In this document: positions 34,411 through 41,159 of the stretch, piece by piece
Layout of the letters: every line of letters starts with the position of its first letter
How positions within the stretch are numbered: position 1 is the first letter of the stretch
Source: an uncultured Bacteroidales bacterium
Lineage (GTDB): Bacteria; Bacteroidota; Bacteroidia; Bacteroidales; Muribaculaceae
Length of the DNA: 41,159 bases
NCBI GenBank assembly: GCA_902776835.1
Contig: CACYRK010000029.1
Location: forward strand, 1-41,159
Reading direction: 5' to 3'
The notes under the pieces: generated by a model
Told to the model about the DNA's origin: nothing
Databases searched by the model: none
Seen by the model: only the letters and a program-made list of their open reading frames with translations
Made by a program: the position numbers and the translations under genes

Positions 34411-37400
34411 ATGAAAAAATTATTACTATTCATGTTGGCGACTTTGGTCGCCATGGCTGCCGGAGCAGTTGAAGTATTCGAGAATGGAAGTATCGAATAC
34501 GAGATTGCCAGCAGCACCCGCGTGACTGTGCGTGGCCTTAAAGCATCGGCTGCCAGCGCCACAACAATCACCATTCCGAGTGTCGTCACTTACAACGGCA
34601 CTAAGTATCGTGTGTACACTATCCGCGAGAACGCTTTCTTGGGTAAAAACAACCTGACTAGCGTTACAATCCACTGGGGTGTTTCGGAAATTAAAAGCGG
34701 CGCCTTCCAGAATTGTACCGGCCTCGCTAACATTCAACTCCCTGGCTCATTGACTGCGATTAACTCGAATGCCTTTGCTGGCTGTTCGGCATTAAAAGAA
34801 GTGAAATTTACCGGCTTCGCGCCCACCAGCGCAGCGTCCAACGCATTCCCGCAAAACTCGGGCATGAAACTTATAGTGCCGTCGTTGCACATAACATCAT
34901 CATCGGACTTCAAGGCAAATGCCCCGTGGAGTTACTTCTCGACGGTTGAGAAAGGCAAGGTTTACGACTGCTACACGGGCTCCCATAACTGCGTGGTGGG
35001 ATATCCCGACACCTACGATGCAAGCGTAAGGCGTAACGTCTACCTTGTCAACGTGGATAATAACACGACTGCAATTACTCCTTCTGGCGATTTCACCAGC
35101 CGCGATTTGAATTACCGACTCTTTGGCATCGTTCCCGATGCATTTAACGGCAACACCACCATTACCTCTGTTGACCTCTCGTCATGCACCAACCTGGGCA
35201 CTATTGGCGCCCGAGCATTCAAGAACTGCACAAGTATGACATCGGCAACGATTTTGGCCAAGAATATTGAAGCGAGTGCATTCGCTGGTTGTACCAAACT
35301 CTCCAGCATCACACTGAAGGAGGGCATTCAAACCATCGCCAACTATGCGTTCAACGACGCAACCATTACGAGCATCACAGTTCCTGCATCGGTTACCAAT
35401 CTCTACAGTTGCTACTTTGTTGACAACTGCAAGAGCCTCACAAGCATCACCGTTGCCAGCGGCAACGCCAATTATGCCAGCAGTAGTGGTGTGCTGTACA
35501 ACAAGGCTTATACTAAACTCTATCGCATTCCCGAGGGAATGTCAGGGTCGTATACTGCCCACCCTTCAACGACTTCGGTCGAGGCGTATGCCGCCTACCA
35601 TTGCACTAAACTGACTGCTCTATGGCTCGACTACGGTGTGACGAGCGTCGGAAGTTACGCCTGCGCTGGTTGCACCTCGTTACAACAGGCGAAGATTCCC
35701 AGTTCAGTTACCTCGCTTGCCTCAACTGTATTCGACGGATGCACCAGCCTCAATTACCTTTACGTCAACATGATGACAGCGCCGACCATCACCACCAGCA
35801 CCATGTTTAGCGGCGTGACGCTGTCGAACGTTTACCTGTTTGTTCCTTATGGTTTAACGTCTAACTACAGTAGTGCCGGCTGGACGGGCTTCGGTGCGGT
35901 TAACAGTTCGTATGTTCAGGGTTACGACCTGATTGATGGTAACGCTTTCCACTATACGGTAACGAGCACCAGTTCGTACACGGCCAACGGCACCACCTAT
36001 GACGGTACGGTTAAACTCGTGCGCAAATACCCTGCTGGGACGCCAGAGACCTCTTTCACGCTGCCCGATTACATCTATCACAACAGCAAAAAGTATGCGG
36101 TGACCGAGATTGCCGATTACGGCCTGTATAACTACTCGAAAATTACCTCAATAAAATTCGGACAAAACCTGAAAACCGTGCGTCAGTATGGTCTCTCCAA
36201 AATGGGCTTGACTGGAACGTTGGCCTTCCCCTATGGCATATCATTGCTGGGCTATGGCATCCTGGACGGCACCAGTATCACACGTCTGATACTCCCCAGT
36301 TCATTCCATGGCTACAGCACCGCTTACGGCTTCTTGCACGGCTTGTCGTCGCTTACTGAGTTAGTGCTCAACAGCACCTACGGCCCGATACTCAGTGAGA
36401 CCAGCTGGGAAGTGAGCAGCCTGCCAAGCAGCCTGCGCATCCTCGTGCCCATGAACTACGTGCAGCAGTACCGCAACCACACTAACTGGGGTAAGGCCAA
36501 TCCCTACTTCACCATCACTGGCGGCGCTTACGACTACATTTACTCGGGCTCAAATACTGGCGAGGTCTCCAACTCGGATTATAACGACGCCATTTTCCAC
36601 ATGACCATCACCTCAACCAACAAGGTGACCTACAATGGCACCACCTATGATGGTACGGCCAAGTATGTGTACCACCCCAACATTGTGAGCAAGAACCCCA
36701 CATCGTTCCTAACAGATGAAGGCGAGGCCGACAAGACAGCAACGACCAAAAAGACTTACCTGATTACTGAGATTGGCGACTCGTGCTTAGCCGGTTCAAA
36801 GGTCACATCAATCACCATTCGGCCTAAAGTCACCAAGATTGGCCAGCGTGCATTCTATAACAGCGCACTCTCAGGCAATTTGACGGTTCCCACCACGGTG
36901 ACGAGCATCGGTTTGTACGCTTTCTCGCACTGCAAAGACTTGACGTCGCTTCGCTTTGGCGATGTGGTAAGGCCGTATAGTGAACAAATCTACGGTGGCA
37001 ACGCCAGCAACTTCGAGTGCATCGTGCCGATTGGCCGCCTGCACCAGCACTATGATTTAATTAAAAACTGGAGCAAAATGGGCAGCACTACTACCAAGAC
37101 ACCTGTGCAGCAACTTGCAGCCTACTTCAATCCCGGCTCAGCCACCTCCCGTTCGTTGGGCGTAGTGATACCAGTGAGTTTCACCAAGTCGGGCATCGAC
37201 GAGGCTTATATCGCCAGCGCTTACAATAAGAACCAGAGCGAAATTACCCTGCAAGCCGTGACCCAGATTCCTGAGAGAACTGGCGTAATCCTTGCTGGCC
37301 TGCAGAACAGAGAGTACATCCTGCACCAGCCCGATGCCACGGTGTCGGCTCCAAGCACCAACTATTTTGTTGCTGCACCGGAGACCTCAGAGAACATCCA

Positions 37401-37746
37401 AAACGTGTCGGTGGGCTACTACTGGGATCCGAACTCTAAATCGTTTAAGCGTCCCACCGGCGCTTACTACAGCGGCATTGGCTACGCTTACCTGAAACTC
37501 ACCAGCACCCAGGCGGGCAACAACACCGTGGTTTACACCGACATCTTCGGCCGTCCGGGCACCCCTGGTGACGTCAACGGCGACGGCGCCGTCACGGGCG
37601 ACGACCTGAACATGCTCATCAACATCCTGCTGAACAAGATTACCGCCAACGATCCCAGCGTAAAGGGCAATCCTAACGTCAATGGCGGAACAGAGATTAT
37701 AGATTGGCGGCACGTCGTTTGGCGTGCCGCCTTTTCTTTCTTCTAG
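34411..37746 (+). CDS. BspA-like leucine-rich-repeat surface protein with truncated dockerin-like tail
   Basis: A 1111-residue secreted protein. The signal peptide (MKKLLLFMLATLVAMAAGA) is followed by many LRR_5/BspA repeats of the form A-F-x-x-C-x-x-L-x-x-I-x-I-P-x-x-V-x-x-I (ENAFLGKNNLTSVTI, SGAFQNCTGLANIQLPGSL). Three sections each open with a beta unit: YEI...VTYNGTKYRVY, then FHYTVTST...YDGTVKLV, then FHMTITST...YDGTAKYVYHP. A C-terminal beta-module (about 905-1045; TGVILAG, YILHQP) precedes a dockerin-like GDVNGDGAVTGDDLNMLINILL. After NPNVNG the frame leaves homology and ends in TEIIDWRHVVWRAAFSFF, encoded across a terminator hairpin. Related proteins bind host or bacterial surfaces; the ligand is unknown. 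Confidence 0.9.
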   Translation: MKKLLLFMLATLVAMAAGAVEVFENGSIEYEIASSTRVTVRGLKASAASATTITIPSVVTYNGTKYRVYTIRENAFLGKNNLTSVTIHWGVSEIKSGAFQNCTGLANIQLPGSLTAINSNAFAGCSALKEVKFTGFAPTSAASNAFPQNSGMKLIVPSLHITSSSDFKANAPWSYFSTVEKGKVYDCYTGSHNCVVGYPDTYDASVRRNVYLVNVDNNTTAITPSGDFTSRDLNYRLFGIVPDAFNGNTTITSVDLSSCTNLGTIGARAFKNCTSMTSATILAKNIEASAFAGCTKLSSITLKEGIQTIANYAFNDATITSITVPASVTNLYSCYFVDNCKSLTSITVASGNANYASSSGVLYNKAYTKLYRIPEGMSGSYTAHPSTTSVEAYAAYHCTKLTALWLDYGVTSVGSYACAGCTSLQQAKIPSSVTSLASTVFDGCTSLNYLYVNMMTAPTITTSTMFSGVTLSNVYLFVPYGLTSNYSSAGWTGFGAVNSSYVQGYDLIDGNAFHYTVTSTSSYTANGTTYDGTVKLVRKYPAGTPETSFTLPDYIYHNSKKYAVTEIADYGLYNYSKITSIKFGQNLKTVRQYGLSKMGLTGTLAFPYGISLLGYGILDGTSITRLILPSSFHGYSTAYGFLHGLSSLTELVLNSTYGPILSETSWEVSSLPSSLRILVPMNYVQQYRNHTNWGKANPYFTITGGAYDYIYSGSNTGEVSNSDYNDAIFHMTITSTNKVTYNGTTYDGTAKYVYHPNIVSKNPTSFLTDEGEADKTATTKKTYLITEIGDSCLAGSKVTSITIRPKVTKIGQRAFYNSALSGNLTVPTTVTSIGLYAFSHCKDLTSLRFGDVVRPYSEQIYGGNASNFECIVPIGRLHQHYDLIKNWSKMGSTTTKTPVQQLAAYFNPGSATSRSLGVVIPVSFTKSGIDEAYIASAYNKNQSEITLQAVTQIPERTGVILAGLQNREYILHQPDATVSAPSTNYFVAAPETSENIQNVSVGYYWDPNSKSFKRPTGAYYSGIGYAYLKLTSTQAGNNTVVYTDIFGRPGTPGDVNGDGAVTGDDLNMLINILLNKITANDPSVKGNPNVNGGTEIIDWRHVVWRAAFSFF
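37567..37687 (+). repeat. Dockerin-like DNA segment, copy 1
   Basis: This 121-base segment differs from copy 2 at 41025-41145 at only three positions by my count (37663, 37664 and 37674), with no gaps. It encodes the first dockerin-like calcium loop and its helix. Confidence 0.85.
37706..37743 (+). terminator. Terminator lying inside the 3' end of the first BspA-like gene
   Basis: GGCGGCACG at 37706-37714 pairs perfectly with CGTGCCGCC at 37723-37731 (9 bases, loop of 8), followed by a T-rich tail to 37743. The reading frame continues through it and stops at 37744-37746. Confidence 0.85.
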
Positions 37747-37768
37747 GCCCTTTAGATTTTCTTGTTTT

Positions 37769-37801
37769 TCTAGAGAATCTAGAGAATCTAGAGAATCTAG
37801 A
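37769..37801. repeat. 9-base tandem repeat TCTAGAGAA
   Basis: Three perfect copies of TCTAGAGAA (37769-37795) and a fourth TCTAGA (37796-37801). Each unit contains the palindrome TCTAGA. It is flanked by GGCCCTTTAG on the left and AAGGCCTTTG on the right. It sits between the first gene's terminator and the second gene's promoter. Confidence 0.85.
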
Positions 37802-37841
37802 AGGCCTTTGGGGGGCTAAAATGTGCTTTTTTTGATTTTTC

Positions 37842-37873
37842 TTTGCTTGTTATCAAAAAAAAGTATATATTTG
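37842..37873 (+). promoter_or_regulatory. Promoter of the second BspA-like gene
   Basis: TTTG at 37842-37845, a 20-base spacer and TATATTTG at 37866-37873, 61 bases before the ATG at 37935. Confidence 0.7.
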
Positions 37874-37934
37874 CACATTAATAGAATTTTGCGATAATAA
37901 TTACTAATTTATTAACAATAAATCTATCACGATT

Positions 37935-40900
37935 ATGAAAAAACTATTACTCTTTCTATGCACGGCGTTAGTGGCCTTTGCCTCTAATGCCGCCGAGGTT
38001 TTTGAAATTGGCAACCTCGAGTACGAGATTATGACCAATACAAGTTTCAATGCCGTTAAGGTGCGCGGTGTGAGTGCCGCGGGCAAGACGGCCACCAGCA
38101 TCACCATTCCCAGTAATGTGACTTACAGCGGCTCGAAGTACCGCGTGTATGAAATCAGAGAAAACGCTTTTGCGACAAACAACAAACTCACAAGCGTATA
38201 TATTAATTTTGGTGTGCAGACCATCGGCAGCAAGGCGTTCCAAGCCTGTACGGAACTGAAAACTGTAAAGTTAGGCAGTTCGGTAGCGACAATTGGCTCC
38301 TACGCTTTCGATGGCTGTTCGAAACTTGAAACGATGTATCACGTGGGGTTCTCGCCCATTACCGACATTTATGCGAACTCTATTCCGAGCAACTCGGGCA
38401 TGACGCTTTACATCTCCAATTCGACGCGCGCCCTGGCATCGAATTTCTCGAGCAAGACCGGTTGGAGCAAGTTTGCAACAATTAAGAATGAGCGTGCGTG
38501 TTATGACTTCTACTCGGGCACACACAACTATGCCGTCGGCGCCCCCGACAGTAATGGCCCCACTGCCACGCGCAACGCCTATCTGGTGAGTGTCGATGAT
38601 GACGTAGCAACGGTTTACCCGGCGTCTTCGATTACCGACAACGGCATGACGTTCCAAATCTATGGCATCGCCCAAGGTGCGTGCCGTAATAAGACCAGCA
38701 TTACCTCTGTCAACTTGTCGAATGCCACCAATCTGCGGATTATTGAGACATCGGCATTCAGCGGTTGCACCAGCCTATCGTCCATCACCCTGATCGAGGG
38801 TTTGACCCACATTAAAAACTACGCTTTTAAAAACACGGCAATTACCAGCCTTACAATCCCTGCATCGGTATACTATTTTGAAGATTACTACTTTGTCGAC
38901 GATTGCCCGAATCTGACCGAAATCAGCGTGGCCAGCGGAAACGCCTCGTTTACCGCCCATAACGGCGCGCTCACCAGCAAGGACAAGAAGACATTATATC
39001 GTGTGCCCGAGGGCAAGGAGAGTTACGATATGTCGAATTCCACCGAGATAATTTACAATTACGCTTTCTATCAGTGCAAAGTCACGGGAATCACCTGTTA
39101 TTATGGTGTGAAGACAATTAACAGCAACGCTTTCTCCGGATGCGACAAACTGACTCAAGTAAGAATTCCCAGTTCGGTGACTACGCTCGGAAACTATGTG
39201 TTCACGGGTTGCACCAGTTTGAGCAGACTGCTTGTGAACTTATCCACGCCCCCCAGCATCACGGCCGATAATATGTTCAACGACGTGGATCGCTCCAAAA
39301 TCATTCTGTATACGCCTTACGACAAGAAGACGGCTTACGAAAACGCTGGCTGGACTGGATTTAAAGCCTACAACCCCGACCAGGACCAGGCCTATGACAT
39401 GGCTCTCAGTGGCTACACCTCAACGGGCAACTCAGTGACTACCACTCGTTACTACTCGGTGGAAAGCAACAGTTCGGTCACCCGTCTTGGCGACAACTTC
39501 GACGGCCGCGTGAAACTTGTACATCACGGCACAAGAGATGAAACGTCGATTACAGTCCCCGATTATATAAAGTGGAACGGCAAGAAATATGTGGTCGACG
39601 AGATTGGCCAATTCGCCTTCTACAACTTTACCAGTCTGAAGACGGTGAAGCTGCCGCCACACCTGCGTTACATCGACTACGAGGCATTCTGGAACGCTCC
39701 GCTGGAAGGAACCTTGGCACTGCCCTACGGCTTGTACTCAATCAACAACTACGCCTTTGAGAACACCAAGCTCACCCGCCTGGTTGTTCCAAGCTCGGTA
39801 AGTAGTATTTCCACCAGCGCGTTCGCCAGCATGAGTTCTCTTACCGAACTGGTGCTTAACGGCGGCATCAGCGATTTGACCAACAGCAGTTACACTTGGA
39901 GCATCTCCAGTTTCCCCAGCACCTGCCGCATTCTGGTGCCCACAGGCAAGGTTCAGCAATTCAAGAACCACGACTCGTGGAAGAGCCGCTCAAGTTACAT
40001 CAGTGCTGGTGCTTACGACTTCGTTCACACCACCGCTGATTATCCATCGGGCTCGTCCTACAGTTCCAATGTATACTACTTGACCATTACATCGACCAGT
40101 TCGCAGACCTACAATGGCACCACCTACGCTGGTACGGCAAAGTACGTTTATCATCCCAACGTTAGCAATGCCACGTCTTTTGGTGCAAGTTTATCCGAGA
40201 CCGACCACACTTGCGGCCTCAACAGGAAGTATCTCATCACCGAACTTGGCGACTCATGCCTTGTTTGGAGTAAAATCACCTCGTTCACTTTCCCCGCACA
40301 GTTGAAAAAAATCGGTGCTTACTGCTTCCAGAGTTCAAAGATTGCCGGCACCCTTACCATCCCCTCCACGGTGACGAGCATTGGAAAGCACGCATTCCTG
40401 TACTGCAGCGACCTTACCGGGCTGCGCTTCAACCACACCACCCCGCCGTTCAGCGAGCAGATTTTTGCCAACAATGCCAGCAACTTTGAGTGCATCGTGC
40501 CGCGAACTTCCTTCCACACCTATTACAACATGATTAAGAACTGGAGTCGCAACGGTGGTAGCAAGGATCCGTACAAGACATTGGCCGCATGGTTTAAGCC
40601 TTCTAACGCCACAGGCACATTGGGCCTGCCTATCGCCGTGAGTTTTAGCAAGTCGAACATCCCCGAGTCTTACATCGCCACCTACTATGACAAGAACGCC
40701 AATGAATTAACGATGCAACTTGTCAACCAGGTTCCCGAGAATACGGGTGTGCTGATGGCCGGCCTTAACACCAGCACCGAGTACATCCTGCACCAGCCCG
40801 ACGGCTCAGTGTCGGCTCCGAGCATGAACTACCTGGTTGCAACTGGTGCCAGCACGGTCGACCTTGCCAACATCAATGTTGCCTTCGCTTGGAATTTTAG

Positions 40901-41159
40901 TAATTATTTCTCAAAGAGCACTAGCACTCTGGATCCCGGTTTCGCTTACCTGAAACTCACCAGCAGCCAGGCCGGCAGCAACACTAAGGTTTACACCGAC
41001 CTCTTCGGACAGCCCAGCAAACCGGGTGACGTCAACGGCGACGGCGCCGTCACGGGCGACGACCTGAACATGCTCATCAACATCCTGCTGAACAAGATTA
41101 CCGCCAACGATCCCAGCGTACTGGGCAATCCCAACGTCAATGGCGAGGGTGGAGTCGAC
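37935..41159 (+). CDS. BspA-like leucine-rich-repeat surface protein, second paralogue (3' end outside window)
   Basis: An open frame of 1075 codons runs to the window edge without a stop. The signal peptide (MKKLLLFLCTALVAFASNA) and first mature residues (AEVFEIGNLEYEI) parallel the gene upstream. The same order follows: BspA-type repeats (ENAFATNNKLTSVYI, SGCTSLSSITLIEGL), a middle unit (YYSVESNS...FDGRVKLVHHG), a third unit (YYLTITSTSSQTYNGTTYAGTAKYVYHP), the C-terminal beta-module (NTGVLMAGL, EYILHQPDGSVSAPS) and a dockerin-like GDVNGDGAVTGDDLNML. The frame then continues NPNVNGEGGVD, which looks like the lead into a second dockerin half. It is a diverged tandem duplicate of the preceding gene with its own promoter. 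Confidence 0.9.
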   Translation, partial: MKKLLLFLCTALVAFASNAAEVFEIGNLEYEIMTNTSFNAVKVRGVSAAGKTATSITIPSNVTYSGSKYRVYEIRENAFATNNKLTSVYINFGVQTIGSKAFQACTELKTVKLGSSVATIGSYAFDGCSKLETMYHVGFSPITDIYANSIPSNSGMTLYISNSTRALASNFSSKTGWSKFATIKNERACYDFYSGTHNYAVGAPDSNGPTATRNAYLVSVDDDVATVYPASSITDNGMTFQIYGIAQGACRNKTSITSVNLSNATNLRIIETSAFSGCTSLSSITLIEGLTHIKNYAFKNTAITSLTIPASVYYFEDYYFVDDCPNLTEISVASGNASFTAHNGALTSKDKKTLYRVPEGKESYDMSNSTEIIYNYAFYQCKVTGITCYYGVKTINSNAFSGCDKLTQVRIPSSVTTLGNYVFTGCTSLSRLLVNLSTPPSITADNMFNDVDRSKIILYTPYDKKTAYENAGWTGFKAYNPDQDQAYDMALSGYTSTGNSVTTTRYYSVESNSSVTRLGDNFDGRVKLVHHGTRDETSITVPDYIKWNGKKYVVDEIGQFAFYNFTSLKTVKLPPHLRYIDYEAFWNAPLEGTLALPYGLYSINNYAFENTKLTRLVVPSSVSSISTSAFASMSSLTELVLNGGISDLTNSSYTWSISSFPSTCRILVPTGKVQQFKNHDSWKSRSSYISAGAYDFVHTTADYPSGSSYSSNVYYLTITSTSSQTYNGTTYAGTAKYVYHPNVSNATSFGASLSETDHTCGLNRKYLITELGDSCLVWSKITSFTFPAQLKKIGAYCFQSSKIAGTLTIPSTVTSIGKHAFLYCSDLTGLRFNHTTPPFSEQIFANNASNFECIVPRTSFHTYYNMIKNWSRNGGSKDPYKTLAAWFKPSNATGTLGLPIAVSFSKSNIPESYIATYYDKNANELTMQLVNQVPENTGVLMAGLNTSTEYILHQPDGSVSAPSMNYLVATGASTVDLANINVAFAWNFSNYFSKSTSTLDPGFAYLKLTSSQAGSNTKVYTDLFGQPSKPGDVNGDGAVTGDDLNMLINILLNKITANDPSVLGNPNVNGEGGVD
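41025..41145 (+). repeat. Dockerin-like DNA segment, copy 2
   Basis: Direct repeat of 37567-37687 at an offset of 3458 bases. The surrounding coding sequences of the two genes are much more diverged. Confidence 0.85.

Overview
The window reads as a chromosomal segment of a Bacteroidales bacterium, most likely a gut member near Muribaculaceae or Prevotellaceae. The evidence is a SusC/SusD pair, lipoprotein signals followed by acidic residues, an LptD-type protein, BspA-like leucine-rich surface proteins with dockerin-like tails, and many promoters of the Bacteroidetes type (TTTG, about 19-20 bases, TAnnTTTG). The family-level placement is inference; no rRNA is present.

Layout. (1) 1-633 holds no recognised gene; a clean promoter then drives 634-3424: a stand-alone B3/4 tRNA-editing-like protein, a TsaC/Sua5 t6A synthase and a GT-C membrane glycosyltransferase. 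(2) 3865-15246 is a polysaccharide utilisation locus: SusC, SusD, a surface glycan-binding lipoprotein with a duplicated C-terminal module, a GH16 lipoprotein, a GH5 and a GH3. Together they suggest capture and breakdown of a beta-1,3- or mixed-linkage beta-glucan. A membrane-anchored SusR/DUF6377-type regulator follows at 15350-17026, its promoter abutting the locus terminator. (3) 17244-20647 carries an orphan XRE regulator, tRNA-Arg(CCG), a Tat-exported PIG-L/LmbE deacetylase and uracil-DNA glycosylase on divergent promoters, then a 470-base repeat-rich stretch. (4) 20015-23360 (minus strand) encodes LptD and an overlapping YiiX-like hydrolase; alaS is divergent from it. (5) 26479-30087 is a small glycan-decoration cluster: a sugar aminotransferase, an MBOAT acyltransferase and an SGNH-like partner. 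(6) 30222-34256 encodes dCMP deaminase, an S41 protease, 5-formyltetrahydrofolate cyclo-ligase with a repeat-derived tail, a hemerythrin/RIC-like protein and a LuxR-type regulator. (7) 34411 to the end holds two tandem BspA-like paralogues; the second runs off the window.

No CRISPR array, phage module, intact insertion sequence or obvious new defence system was seen. The most unusual points are: the near-identical dockerin-like DNA in the two otherwise diverged BspA paralogues, with the first tail cut short and running through its own terminator; a repeat element read as the C-terminus of the cyclo-ligase; a hemerythrin-like protein that appears to lack some metal ligands and is translationally coupled to a LuxR regulator; and 9-base-period palindromic intergenic repeats.
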